From Pandoraea fibrosis (GTDB lineage: Bacteria > Pseudomonadota > Gammaproteobacteria > Burkholderiales > Burkholderiaceae), in the NCBI RefSeq assembly GCF_000807775.2, contig NZ_CP047385.1, positions 2,976,001 to 3,040,000 of the forward strand: a stretch of DNA of 64,000 bases, written 5' to 3'. The notes beneath the pieces were generated by a model. It did no database searches. It was not told where the DNA came from and saw only the letters and a list, made by a program, of their open reading frames with translations. Every line of letters starts with the position of its first letter. Within the stretch, counting starts at the first letter, position 1. The translations under genes and the position numbers were made by a program. This document shows positions 46,617 to 55,371 of the stretch, piece by piece.

Positions 46617-47486
46617 TCAGGCCAGCGGCTCGGTCGTCAGTGCGCGCGTGAGGCCGTGCATCGGGCGACGCATCGCCACGTCGAACGGATTGGTTTGCGG
46701 CCCGATCAACTCGGCCTGACGGCGCAGCAACTCCACGACCATCGGCAGTCGATCCTGCGACAGCCGGGCGGCCAGCGTGCCCACGCTCAGCGCGGCGACC
46801 GCGTGCCCGGTGCGGTCGAAGACCGGCACCGCGACCCCTGCCATACCGTCGAGCACACCGCTATTGCTGCCGGCATAGCCCAACTGACGCACGCGTTCGA
46901 TCTCGGTGCGCAGATAGACCTCATCGAGCACACCGTAACCGCGCAGTCGCGGCACGTTGAAGCGAATGATCTCCTCGCGCTCGGCTTCCGGCAGGAAGGC
47001 GAGAATCGCCAGACTTCCCTGACCGACGCCCAGCGCCACACGTCCTCCGATGTCGCCGGTAAACGAACGGATCGGGAAGGGGCCCTCGCACATGTCGAGA
47101 CAGACCGCATCGAAGCTGCTGCGCACCAGCAGAAAGATGGTGTCGCCAAGGCTGGCGCAAAGACGTAGCAAGGATGGGCGGCACAGGGTGCGCATGCCGC
47201 TCGGGTTGCCGGCTTGCGCGGCCATGGCGAAGAAGTCGATGCTCAGCCGGTAGAGCTTGGACGTCTCGTCCTGCTCCACCACCTGCTCGGCGATAAGCGC
47301 GTGCAGAATCCGATGCACCGTCGCCTGGCTGAGACCAACCGCTTTGGCGATGTGGGTGACGCGCTCGCCTTCGGGCTTGGCGTCGCCCAGTGCACGAATG
47401 ACGGCAAAGGTGCGTTGCAGAATGCCCGCGCCAGCGGATTCCAGCGTCGACGACTTCGGCGCGCGGGGGGAATCGGAGGTGTTCAT
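46617..47486 (-). CDS. IclR-family transcriptional regulator
   Basis: A 289-residue regulator with an N-terminal winged helix (about 20-80; RVTHIAKAVGLSQATVHRILHALIAEQVVEQ) and the IclR effector domain (about 95-270; MCEGPFPIRSFTGDIGGRVALGVGQGSLAILAF). It is divergent from the ABC importer/oxidase operon. A 17-bp palindrome lies 13 bp upstream of its start and an identical copy lies ahead of the operon, so it very likely controls both itself and the operon. The start at 47486 gives the family N-terminus. Confidence 0.92.
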   Translation of the reverse strand: MNTSDSPRAPKSSTLESAGAGILQRTFAVIRALGDAKPEGERVTHIAKAVGLSQATVHRILHALIAEQVVEQDETSKLYRLSIDFFAMAAQAGNPSGMRTLCRPSLLRLCASLGDTIFLLVRSSFDAVCLDMCEGPFPIRSFTGDIGGRVALGVGQGSLAILAFLPEAEREEIIRFNVPRLRGYGVLDEVYLRTEIERVRQLGYAGSNSGVLDGMAGVAVPVFDRTGHAVAALSVGTLAARLSQDRLPMVVELLRRQAELIGPQTNPFDVAMRRPMHGLTRALTTEPLA

Positions 47487-47499
47487 CAGGGTCTCGAAT

Positions 47500-47516
47500 A
47501 TTCCGTCAAACGAAAT
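47500..47516. promoter_or_regulatory. Operator 1, probable IclR-family binding site
   Basis: ATTCCGTCAAACGAAAT, a near-perfect palindrome (ATTYCGT-N3-ACGRAAT). It lies 14 bp upstream of the regulator ATG, overlapping its leader, and is identical to operator 2 over 21 bp. Position suits autorepression. Confidence 0.75.
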
Positions 47517-47650
47517 ACTATCGTAAGCGGATGTCTCTTGAAAACTAGCGCGCTGCGTCGAAACTCGCAAAAACCACCAATATTCGCCATAAGTTAGGGA
47601 TTATCCCGAGTCGGTGATGCGAAATGAAACTGCTCGCCCATCCAACAAAT

Positions 47651-47667
47651 ATTCCGTCAAACGAAAT
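47651..47667. promoter_or_regulatory. Operator 2, probable IclR-family binding site
   Basis: Same 17-bp palindrome as operator 1, same orientation. It sits about 40 bp upstream of a possible promoter (TTGCGG at 47705-47710, 17 bp, TACTGT at 47728-47733). A related shorter palindrome ATTTC-AC-GGAAT is at 47686-47697. Confidence 0.75.
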
Positions 47668-47783
47668 AATCATAAAATTTATCTCATTTCACGGAATCGT
47701 TATCTTGCGGCAAGCAATTTGGCTCGCTACTGTTCGGTGCAATTGCATTTCTTGCGGCGTGCATGCGCCCGAAGGTAGTGACC

Positions 47784-48878
47784 ATGTCTTTCCTGACTTT
47801 GACGGATGTTTCCAAGACGTTTGGCGAGTTGAACGCCGTCTCGAACGTCAATCTCTCGGTGGAAAAGGGCGAGTTCGTCTCGCTGCTCGGCCCTTCGGGC
47901 TGCGGCAAGACCACCACGTTGCAGATGATCGCGGGCTTTGTCGAAGCCACGACCGGGCGCATAACGCTCGACGGGCGCGACATCACGCATATGCGCCCGA
48001 ACAAGCGCGGCCTGGGCATCGTGTTCCAGAGCTACGCGCTGTTTCCGCACATGACGGTGGCGGAGAACGTCGGTTTCGGTCTTGAGATGCGTGGGGTCGA
48101 CAAGGCGCAGCGTCAGGAGCGAATTCGCGAAGCGCTGGCCCTGGTGCGTCTGGACACCCTTGGCCATCGCTACCCGCGCGAACTCTCCGGTGGTCAGCGT
48201 CAACGCGTGGCCATCGCCCGTGCGGTCGTGATCGCACCGCCCGTGCTGCTGCTCGACGAACCCATGTCCAACCTCGACGCGAAGCTGCGCGAAGACATGC
48301 AGTTCGAGTTGCGCTCGATCCAGCGCAAGATCGGCACGACCACGATCATGGTCACGCACGATCAATCCGAAGCGTTGTCGATCAGCGATCGTGTGGTCGT
48401 CATGGAAGCCGGACGCATCACGCAGGTCGACACGCCGTACCGTGCCTACGAGCGCCCGGAAACGCCGTTCGTCTCGCAGTTCATTGGCAAGGCCAACATG
48501 CTGGCCGGCCGTGTCACCGCGCGTGACGACCAACATCTGCACATTGAACTGGGTGCACAACTGATGCAGCGCGCCGCGCTGGCGGAGCTCTCGCCCAGAG
48601 ATCGCGGCATGGCCGTGGGCGACGCCATCACCCTGTGCCTGCGTCCGGAAAAGGTGCGTCTGTGCGCGCCGTCGGCCGGCCGTCTGTCGGCCACAGTGAC
48701 GAGCCGCTTCTTCCTCGGCAGTCAGTGGCTGTACCGCGTCGACAGCCCGTTGGGCGAAGTGCTCGTGTGCTGCCAGAACGAAGGCGGCGAGCCGCTGAAC
48801 GAAGGGGTGCCGGTCGGGCTGGACTGGCAAGCGGAAGCGGTTCGCTTCGTCTCGGCAGGAGCCAGCGCAAATGGCTGA
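47784..48878 (+). CDS. ABC transporter ATP-binding protein, polyamine/opine type (PotA-like)
   Basis: A 364-residue ATPase: Walker A GPSGCGKTT (about 37-45), signature LSGGQRQRVAIARA, Walker B VLLLDEPMSNLDAKL, and a C-terminal TOBE domain (about 270-364), as in PotA and other importers of the polyamine/iron/thiamine group. I prefer the ATG at 47784 (MSFLTLTDVSKTF); one at 47763 adds seven residues. Energises the two permeases that follow; its end overlaps the first permease by 8 bp. First gene of a seven-gene operon. Confidence 0.93.
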   Translation: MSFLTLTDVSKTFGELNAVSNVNLSVEKGEFVSLLGPSGCGKTTTLQMIAGFVEATTGRITLDGRDITHMRPNKRGLGIVFQSYALFPHMTVAENVGFGLEMRGVDKAQRQERIREALALVRLDTLGHRYPRELSGGQRQRVAIARAVVIAPPVLLLDEPMSNLDAKLREDMQFELRSIQRKIGTTTIMVTHDQSEALSISDRVVVMEAGRITQVDTPYRAYERPETPFVSQFIGKANMLAGRVTARDDQHLHIELGAQLMQRAALAELSPRDRGMAVGDAITLCLRPEKVRLCAPSAGRLSATVTSRFFLGSQWLYRVDSPLGEVLVCCQNEGGEPLNEGVPVGLDWQAEAVRFVSAGASANG

Positions 48879-49776
48879 GACGCTGCAAGTTCCGCGTACC
48901 GAAGCGGCGCCCGTCACGCGTGCCCCCTGGCATGCGTATTTGCCGATGTGGGTCATGAGTGCGCCGGCCATGCTGCTGTTCGTGGCGCTCGTGCTCATCC
49001 CGCTGCTCATGACGCTGGCGCTCACGTTCTATCAGTTCGATCCGGCGAGCGGCCCGATTGCGGCGTTCCAGTTCGAGAACTATAAGGAAGTCCTGTTCGA
49101 CGCGTACTTCCACACGATCTTCCTGCGCACGTTCGGCATTTCGCTCACCGTCACCGCGGTGTGCGCGGTGGTGGGGACGTTCGAAGCCTACGTGCTGTCG
49201 CGCATGGGCGACCCGTGGCGCTCGCTTTTCCTGCTGGTGATTCTCTCGCCGCTGCTCGTGTCCATCGTGGTGCGCGCCTTTGGCTGGAGCATGTTGCTCA
49301 GCTCCGGGGGCCTGATCAATCAGGCGTTCGGCCTGCTCGGGATGGGCCCATACAAGATGGAGTACACCAACTTCGCGATCATCGTCGCGCTGGTGCATGT
49401 GATGCTGCCGTTCATGGTCATTCCGGTGTGGACGTCGCTGCAACGTCTCGATCCGCAGACGGAAAACGCCGCGTTGTCGCTGATGGCATCGCCCGCGACC
49501 ACGCTGCGCCGTATCGTGCTGCCGCAACTGGTGCCGGGCATTCTGTCGGGCAGCCTGATGGTGTTCGGTCTGTCGGCCAGTGCGTTTGCGATTCCGAGTC
49601 TGTTGGGCGGACGCCGTCTCAAGGTCGCCGCCACCGCCGTGTACGACCAGTTCCTGAGTTCGCTGAACTGGCCGCTGGGCGCCACCATCGCCGTGCTGCT
49701 GCTTGCAGCGAACCTGATCGTGATGCTGACGTACTACCGCCTGCTCGAGCGCCGCTATTCGCGCAGCATGGGTTAA
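48871..49776 (+). CDS. ABC transporter permease 1 (PotB-like)
   Basis: A 301-residue permease with six predicted membrane helices. The EAA loop that docks with the ATPase reads ENAALSLMASPATTLRRIVLPQLVPGI (about 201-227). MetI-like fold of the spermidine/putrescine class. Start overlaps the ATPase gene, so translation is coupled. Confidence 0.93.
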   Translation: MAETLQVPRTEAAPVTRAPWHAYLPMWVMSAPAMLLFVALVLIPLLMTLALTFYQFDPASGPIAAFQFENYKEVLFDAYFHTIFLRTFGISLTVTAVCAVVGTFEAYVLSRMGDPWRSLFLLVILSPLLVSIVVRAFGWSMLLSSGGLINQAFGLLGMGPYKMEYTNFAIIVALVHVMLPFMVIPVWTSLQRLDPQTENAALSLMASPATTLRRIVLPQLVPGILSGSLMVFGLSASAFAIPSLLGGRRLKVAATAVYDQFLSSLNWPLGATIAVLLLAANLIVMLTYYRLLERRYSRSMG

Positions 49777-49818
49777 GGCCAGGGCACGTCTCCCGCAGAA
49801 CAGAACCTATTCGCCATC

Positions 49819-50613
49819 ATGCGTAAAAACAGTCCTCTGGCGCTTGCGTTCCATACGCTCGTCATCCTTTTCGTCCTCGCGCCGATGATCATCGTCGTGC
49901 TGGTCGCGTTCACGCCGGAACAAACGCTATCGCTGCCCACACGCGGCCTGTCGCTGCGTTGGTTCCGGGCGATTCTCGACTACCCCGATTTCATCGCGTC
50001 ATTTTTCACCAGCCTGAAGCTGGCGTTCCTGTCGGCCACGATCTCGTTGGTGATCGCGTTGCCGGCGGCGCTCGCCATCGGTCGTTCGCGCTTTCCGGGC
50101 CGTAATTTTCTCAATGGTCTGCTGCTTTCGCCGCTGGTGATTCCGGGGCTCGTGCTCGGCATTGCACTGCTGCGCTTCTTCGCGATGCTCGGCGTGAGCG
50201 GCTCGTTCGCGGCGCTCACGTTCGCGCACATGATTATCGTGACGCCGTTCATCATGCGACTCGTGCTGGCGTCGATCAGCGGTCTCGATCGCAGCGTCGA
50301 ACATGCCGCGGCGTCGCTGGGCGCTGGCTCGTGGACGACCTTCCGGCGCGTGACCATGCCCATGATCCTGCCGGGCATTACCGGCGGCTGGCTGCTCGCG
50401 TTCATCAACAGCTTCGACGAACTGACGATGTCGGTCTTCCTCACGGCGCCGCAAACCGTCACGCTGCCCGTGCGTATGTACATGTACGCGACCGAATCGA
50501 TCGATCCGATGATGGCGTCCGTCTCGGCGCTGGTCATCGCGGTGACGCTCGGCGCGATGCTCTTGCTCGACCGTGTCTACGGCCTGAACCGCATCCTGAT
50601 CGGCCAGCACTGA
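49819..50613 (+). CDS. ABC transporter permease 2 (PotC-like)
   Basis: A 264-residue permease, six membrane helices, EAA loop EHAAASLGAGSWTTFRRVTMPMILPGI (about 156-182), followed by the PotC-typical FINSFDELTMSVFLTAPQTVTLPVRMY. With permease 1 it forms the heterodimeric channel. Confidence 0.93.
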   Translation: MRKNSPLALAFHTLVILFVLAPMIIVVLVAFTPEQTLSLPTRGLSLRWFRAILDYPDFIASFFTSLKLAFLSATISLVIALPAALAIGRSRFPGRNFLNGLLLSPLVIPGLVLGIALLRFFAMLGVSGSFAALTFAHMIIVTPFIMRLVLASISGLDRSVEHAAASLGAGSWTTFRRVTMPMILPGITGGWLLAFINSFDELTMSVFLTAPQTVTLPVRMYMYATESIDPMMASVSALVIAVTLGAMLLLDRVYGLNRILIGQH

Positions 50614-50636
50614 ACGCACGCGCAAAGAAGATTCTC

Positions 50637-51032
50637 ATGTCCCGCTCTTCCCATTCATCGCAAGACTTGCGCGCGCCGGGTCATCCGCAACTGGCGCGCG
50701 TGGCCGAAACGTCGCGCCCGACGGTAACGTTCTATCTGGACGGCGAGCCGGCGCAGGCGCTGGCGGGCGATACGTTGCTCACCGCGATCCTCACGCATCA
50801 GCGTCACGTGCGCATCAGCGAATTCAGCGGCACGCCGCGCGCGGGCTTCTGCCTGATCGGCGCGTGTCAGGACTGTTGGGTGCGATGCGAGTCCGGACCA
50901 TCCGGGCCATCTGCGGGGGGCGATGCACAGCTATCGCGCCTGCGCGCGTGCTCGACGCAGGTTCAGGACGGCATGCGCATCCTCACGCGTGCGGCTGAGA
51001 CCCACGAGGTGCACGGGGGCTCGCATGACTGA
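50637..51032 (+). CDS. Small 2Fe-2S subunit of a flavin amino-acid/opine oxidase (HcnA-like)
   Basis: A 131-residue protein with a Fer2-type domain: PTVTFYLDGEPAQALAGDTLLTAILTH, then FCLIGACQDCWVRC and LRACSTQV, giving the four cysteines of a 2Fe-2S cluster. Such small subunits go with a FAD/NAD-type and a DAO-type flavoprotein in HcnABC, opine oxidases and D-hydroxyproline dehydrogenase. Its TGA overlaps the next gene. Confidence 0.87.
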   Translation: MSRSSHSSQDLRAPGHPQLARVAETSRPTVTFYLDGEPAQALAGDTLLTAILTHQRHVRISEFSGTPRAGFCLIGACQDCWVRCESGPSGPSAGGDAQLSRLRACSTQVQDGMRILTRAAETHEVHGGSHD

Positions 51033-52449
51033 GCGTTCCGACATCGTCATCGTTGGCGCCGGCCCTGCGGGCATTCGCGCTGCGCAGACGCTTGTGGCGG
51101 CCGGACTGCGTCCCGTCGTGCTCGACGAGAACATTCGCTGGGGCGGGCAGATCTACCGTCAGCCGCCGGCGGGCGCCGGGTTCACGCGAACCAAACAGGC
51201 GTTGTACGGCTTCGAAGCCGCCAAGGCCGATGCCATTCACAGCACCATGGCGGCGTTGCTGCCGCAGGTCGACTATCGACCGGAGACCCTGGTGTGGGCT
51301 TGCGATCCAAAGCAACTCCATACGATGCACGGTGGCCGCGAAACGCCGGTGTCGTTCACGCATCTGATCATTGCGAGTGGCGCGACCGATCGCGTATTGC
51401 CGCTGCCGGGCTGGACGCTGCCGGGTGTATACACGCTGGGCGGTGCGCAAGTGGCGCTCAAGGCGCAGGGCTGTGCCATCGGCGAGCGTGTCGTGTTCGC
51501 GGGCACCGGGCCGCTGCTCTATCTCGTGGCGTATCAGTACGTGAAAGCCGGCGCGAACGTGGTCGCGGTGCTCGACACGAGTGCGTTCGCGAATCAGGTC
51601 AAGGCAACGCCGCGACTGCTGAATCAGCCGGCCACGCTTGCCAAGGGCCTCTATTACGTTGGATGGCTGCGGGCACGCGGGGTACGCATCGAACATGGCG
51701 TCACGCTGGCAGGCGTTGACGGTACGGCAGGCGTGCGGGCGATTCGCTGGCAGCGCGACGGCCGCGAGCACACGCTCGAATGCACTGCCGTGGGACTGGG
51801 CTTTGGCTTGCGCCCCGAGACGCAACTGGCTGATCTGGCGGGCTGCCGTTTTGTCTTCGATGATCTCAATCGTTGCTGGCTGCCTGAGCGCGACGCTGCC
51901 GGGCGCAGTTCGCAGCCCGGCATCTATCTGGCGGGAGACGGCGCGGGCATTGCCGGTGCCGATGCCGCCGAACTCGCGGGCCGACGCGCAGCATTGGCCT
52001 TGCTCGAAGATCTCGGCATCGCGGCACCGGCCATGGCCGGCGCACCCGATGCCATCGCCATCGAACGTCAGCTCGCCAGTATCCGCCGCTTTCGCGAGGG
52101 GATCGAGCAGGCGTTTGCGTTGCCGGAAGACCCATCGGTGCAATGGCCTGACGACATGCTCGTGTGCCGTTGTGAGGAGGTCGATGCCCGCACGTTGCGC
52201 GATTGCGTGCGCTATGACGGCGTGACCGAAATTAACCGGCTCAAGGCGCTGACCCGCGTGGGCATGGGGCGCTGTCAGGGGCGTATGTGCGGCGAAGCGG
52301 CGTGCCATCTGCTGGCGGAGGCGAGCGGGCAAACGCTTGCTCAGGTGGGACGCCTGCGTGCGCAGGCCCCGATCAAACCGATTCCGATTGCGCCGATGCT
52401 GTTCGACGAAAACGTTGCGGCCATCCCCGAGGAGGCACGCGATGAGTAA
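51025..52449 (+). CDS. FAD-dependent oxidoreductase, alpha subunit of opine-oxidase/HcnB type
   Basis: A 474-residue pyridine-nucleotide-disulfide-type flavoprotein: IVIVGAGPAGIRAAQTL (about 6-22), a second dinucleotide site VVFAGTGPLLYLVAYQY, and a C-terminal BFD-like 2Fe-2S region with CRCEEVDARTLRDC and GMGRCQGRMCG. The cysteines CxC...CxxxxC are conserved in HcnB and OoxA. Starts inside the previous gene's stop and ends inside the next gene's start, so three oxidase subunits are tightly coupled. Confidence 0.88.
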   Translation: MTERSDIVIVGAGPAGIRAAQTLVAAGLRPVVLDENIRWGGQIYRQPPAGAGFTRTKQALYGFEAAKADAIHSTMAALLPQVDYRPETLVWACDPKQLHTMHGGRETPVSFTHLIIASGATDRVLPLPGWTLPGVYTLGGAQVALKAQGCAIGERVVFAGTGPLLYLVAYQYVKAGANVVAVLDTSAFANQVKATPRLLNQPATLAKGLYYVGWLRARGVRIEHGVTLAGVDGTAGVRAIRWQRDGREHTLECTAVGLGFGLRPETQLADLAGCRFVFDDLNRCWLPERDAAGRSSQPGIYLAGDGAGIAGADAAELAGRRAALALLEDLGIAAPAMAGAPDAIAIERQLASIRRFREGIEQAFALPEDPSVQWPDDMLVCRCEEVDARTLRDCVRYDGVTEINRLKALTRVGMGRCQGRMCGEAACHLLAEASGQTLAQVGRLRAQAPIKPIPIAPMLFDENVAAIPEEARDE

Positions 52450-53578
52450 GACCTTGCATTACGACGCTGTCGTCGCCGGTGGCGGTCTGGTGGGTGCGTC
52501 GGCCGCGCGTGCGCTGGCCGAGCGCGGCCTGCGCGTGGCGCTGTTCGAGCGACGCTATTGCGGTGCGCAGGCCAGCGGTGTGAATTATGGCGGCGTGCGC
52601 TGCCAGGGCCGCCCGGAAGAACAACTGCCGCTCGCCATGCGTGCGCGCAAGCTCTGGGATCGCCTGCCGGCGTTGATCGGCATCGACGGCGAGTTCGTGC
52701 GCTCGGGCCATCTGCGTCTTGCGCGTCGCGAGAGCGATCTGGCGCCGCTCGATGCCTGGTCGGCGATGGCGAGCCGTTATGGACTGGACACAACGGTGCT
52801 ACGCGGCGCCGAATTCCGCCAGCGCTTTCCGTGGCTGGGTGACGGTGCGGTTGGCGGCTCGCTGTGCATGAGCGACGGCCATGCGAATCCGCGTCTGGTC
52901 TCGCCAGCGTTTGCGCGTGCGGCCCGTGCGCTGGGCGCCGACGTTCGCGAGCGCACCCCGATCACCTCGGTGGTTCACGACGGCGTGCGCTTCCAGCTCA
53001 CCGCGCAACCCGAGCAGGGCGACGCATTGCATGTCAGCGCCGACTGGCTGCTCAATACCTCCGGTGCCTGGGCGAACCACATCGCGGGCACGTTCGGCGA
53101 GCGTGTGCCGATGCATGCCATCTACCCGAACATGTGGGTCACGGAGCCGTTGCCGAAGTTCATCGGCCACAACCTCGGCGTGTATGGCGGTGGCGTGTAC
53201 GCGCGTCAGGTCGAGCGCGGCAACTGTGTGATCGGCGGCGGACGCGGCACCGGCGACGGCGAATACGCACAGCCATCGGCCGACACCACGCGTGCTGTGA
53301 TGCGCGAGGCGTGCGCCTTGCTGCCGGCGCTGCGCAATGCGTTGCTGATCCGCACATGGAGCGGCGTGGAGGGCGAGACCCCCGATAACAACCCGATCAT
53401 CGGCATGAGTCGCACGACACCGCGTCTGGTGCACGCCTTCGGCTTCTCGGGCGGCGGCTTCTTGCTGGCGCCGGGCGTTGGCGAGGTGCTCGCGGATCTG
53501 GTCGCCGACGGCGAGACAGCGACACCGATCGATGCGTTTGCCGTCGACCGGTTTGCGCCGGTGACGGCCGAGGCATGA
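52442..53578 (+). CDS. FAD-dependent oxidase, DAO family (HcnC/OoxB-like beta subunit)
   Basis: A 378-residue D-amino-acid-oxidase-fold protein: DAVVAGGGLVGASAARALAERGLRVALFE at the N-terminus and, near the C-terminus, TWSGVEGETPDNNPIIGMSRTTPRLVHAFGFSGGGFLLAPGVGEVLADLV, the FAD-closing block. It is the expected site of amine or imino-acid oxidation, with electrons leaving through the two iron-sulfur partners. It begins MSKTLHYDA, overlapping the previous stop by 8 bp. Confidence 0.9.
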   Translation: MSKTLHYDAVVAGGGLVGASAARALAERGLRVALFERRYCGAQASGVNYGGVRCQGRPEEQLPLAMRARKLWDRLPALIGIDGEFVRSGHLRLARRESDLAPLDAWSAMASRYGLDTTVLRGAEFRQRFPWLGDGAVGGSLCMSDGHANPRLVSPAFARAARALGADVRERTPITSVVHDGVRFQLTAQPEQGDALHVSADWLLNTSGAWANHIAGTFGERVPMHAIYPNMWVTEPLPKFIGHNLGVYGGGVYARQVERGNCVIGGGRGTGDGEYAQPSADTTRAVMREACALLPALRNALLIRTWSGVEGETPDNNPIIGMSRTTPRLVHAFGFSGGGFLLAPGVGEVLADLVADGETATPIDAFAVDRFAPVTAEA

Positions 53579-53657
53579 CAGGCAAACGATTCCCGCACGT
53601 TCGAAGTTCGTCCCAACACAACATTCCTGACATCCTGAAAACGCAAGGAGAACCACG

Positions 53658-54704
53658 ATGAAGCTCACCCGAAAGGTCGTCATGTGCGCTGCGGCGCTGG
53701 CATTGGGCGCGAGCAGCGCGGCCTGGTCGCAGTCCAAAACGCTCTACATCGGCATGAACGGCGGCCCGATGGAAAAGGCTTATACAAGCCAGGTGTTCCC
53801 GGAATTCGAGAAGGCCAATAACGTGAAGGTCGTGGTCGTGCCGGGCACGTCGTCCGATGTGCTGGCCAAGTTGCTCGCCAACCGCAACAGCCCGCAGATG
53901 CATGTCGTGTTCCTGGACGATGGCGTGATGGCGCGCGCCATCAGCATGGGCGTGTGCCAGAAGCTCGACGACTCGCCTGTGCTCAAGGAGCTGATGCCGT
54001 CGGCTCGCGTGAAGGACGACATGGGCGCCGGGGTGCAACTGGGCATGACCGGTATCGGCTACAACACCAAGCTGTTCAAGGAGAAGGGCTGGGCTGCGCC
54101 GACGTCATGGACCGACTTTGCCGATCCGAAGTACAAGGGCAAGGTGGTGTTCCAGTCGGCCTCGAGCAGCACCTTCGGTTTGCACGGCTTCCTCGCACTG
54201 AACCGCATCTGGGGCGGCAGCGAGACGAACGTCGAGCCGGGCTTTACCAAGTGGGCCACGACCGTGGGGCCGAACGTTGTCGAGTACATTCCGAACTCGG
54301 CCAAGCTCTCGGAAATGATCCAGACGGGCGAAGCGGCCATCTTCCCGCTGACCCCGACGGCCGTGAGCGATCTGCAGGACAAGGGCATTCAGGCCGGCTA
54401 TGTGGCGCCGAAGGAAGGCGCGGTGCAGTTGCTCGTGGACCTGTGCGTCGTGAAGAACAGCCCGGACAACGCCATGGCGCAGAAGCTCGCGCAATATCTG
54501 CTGTCGGCCAAGGGCCAGACGCTGGCGGCCGCCGCCGGTGCTTACATCCCGACCAACCCGCAGGCCACCGTACCGCCGGCGATGCAAAAGCGCCTGGGCA
54601 AGATCGACGAACTGGCCAAGAACCTCAAGACGGTGGATTGGGACGCCATCAATCAGCGTCGCGCGCAGTGGGATCAGCGCTGGAACCGTCAGATCGAGCA
54701 GTAA
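53658..54704 (+). CDS. ABC transporter solute-binding protein, polyamine/opine type (PotD-like)
   Basis: A 348-residue periplasmic protein with a signal peptide (MCAAALALGASSAAWSQ; cleavage near 25) and a type II binding-protein fold: YTSQVFPEFEKANNVKVVVVPGTSSDVLAKLLA, PTSWTDFADPKYKGKVVFQSASSS. It is the last gene of the operon, after a spacer of about 80 bp, as is common for highly expressed binding proteins. The ligand is presumably what the oxidase consumes. Confidence 0.92.
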   Translation: MKLTRKVVMCAAALALGASSAAWSQSKTLYIGMNGGPMEKAYTSQVFPEFEKANNVKVVVVPGTSSDVLAKLLANRNSPQMHVVFLDDGVMARAISMGVCQKLDDSPVLKELMPSARVKDDMGAGVQLGMTGIGYNTKLFKEKGWAAPTSWTDFADPKYKGKVVFQSASSSTFGLHGFLALNRIWGGSETNVEPGFTKWATTVGPNVVEYIPNSAKLSEMIQTGEAAIFPLTPTAVSDLQDKGIQAGYVAPKEGAVQLLVDLCVVKNSPDNAMAQKLAQYLLSAKGQTLAAAAGAYIPTNPQATVPPAMQKRLGKIDELAKNLKTVDWDAINQRRAQWDQRWNRQIEQ

Positions 54705-54761
54705 TCCGGACGCGGCGGTCGCACGTGTGCGCGTGAAATCGTTCGTGCGCCGTGTGAATGA

Positions 54762-54805
54762 ACAACGCCGGGCCCCTCAGGGTGGCCCGGCGTTGTCGTT
54801 TGTAT
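54762..54805 (+). terminator. Terminator-like hairpin after the ABC/oxidase operon
   Basis: A perfect 13-bp stem (54762-54774 with 54784-54796) around a nine-base loop, 57 bp after the binding-protein stop. The T run is weak (CGTTTGTAT), so termination efficiency is uncertain. Confidence 0.7.
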
Positions 54806-54841
54806 CGCTGTGTTCGCACAAGGCGCGTCGCTCAAGTGCCG

Positions 54842-55237
54842 TTACATCGCATCGGACGTGGCGGCGAGTGCGGCGAAGGCGCCCACGAGTTCGGCATGAT
54901 CGGCGGGGCTCGTGAAGGCATGAAGCGATTGGGCCGGCTCTTCCAGCATCAGGTAGCCCAGACTCCACGTGGAGAACGCCCCGAGGGTGTCCGGCGGGCC
55001 GTCGAGCAACACCTGAATGCCGGTGTGGTTACGCGACGCCTCGATGCGCTGACGGGCGTCGGCGAGCGCCACGCTGGGGCCTTCGATGTATTGGTAGAAC
55101 CTGGCGCCATCGAATAGCAACACGCCGGTAATGTCCTCGGCGGCGTTGAATCCGCGCGAGTTGACGATAATCTTCGAGAGTTCTCGCAAATCGAGATCGG
55201 GCACTGCGCGACTTAGGTAGGCATAGCACTCGATCAT
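54842..55237 (-). CDS. BLUF-domain blue-light sensor
   Basis: 131 residues, one BLUF domain: ECYAYLSRAVPDLDLRELSKIIVNSRGFNAAEDITGVLLFDGARFYQYIEGPSVALADARQRIEAS. The flavin-switch residues are present: the Tyr in the first strand (YAYLSR), the Asn in SRGFNAAE and the Gln in RFYQYIEG. BLUF proteins bind FAD and sense blue light through this Tyr-Gln network; short BLUF proteins act by protein contact. The ATG at 55237 is overlapped by the stop of a tiny upstream frame made by a local duplication. A GGDEF cyclase lies 0.9 kb away, but not in the same operon. Confidence 0.9.
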   Translation of the reverse strand: MIECYAYLSRAVPDLDLRELSKIIVNSRGFNAAEDITGVLLFDGARFYQYIEGPSVALADARQRIEASRNHTGIQVLLDGPPDTLGAFSTWSLGYLMLEEPAQSLHAFTSPADHAELVGAFAALAATSDAM

Positions 55238-55260
55238 CCGATTCGTCTCCGCTTAGTCAT
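55234..55260 (-). CDS. Short upstream ORF coupled to the BLUF gene
   Basis: ATG-ACT-AAG-CGG-AGA-CGA-ATC-GGA-TGA, encoding MTKRRRIG. Its TGA overlaps the BLUF ATG (ATGA). Both starts have the same ribosome-binding site GGAGACGAATCGG, because a 17-bp block is duplicated. The second copy of the site is coding sequence of the short frame. Translation is inferred. Confidence 0.45.
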   Translation of the reverse strand: MTKRRRIG

Positions 55261-55273
55261 CCGATTCGTCTCC
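55234..55273. repeat. 17-bp tandem duplication at the BLUF start site
   Basis: TCATCCGATTCGTCTCC occurs at 55234-55250 and 55257-55273, a 23-bp period. Each copy contains a ribosome-binding site and ATG on the minus strand. Confidence 0.95.
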
Positions 55274-55371
55274 TTTTAGGTAGGTCGTGTCCCGGTGCGC
55301 GACGTTGGCGTCGATGTCGCGTCAACGCGCATTAGAATACCCCATGTGCCAAGCCCGTGAGCTCAAGTGCC

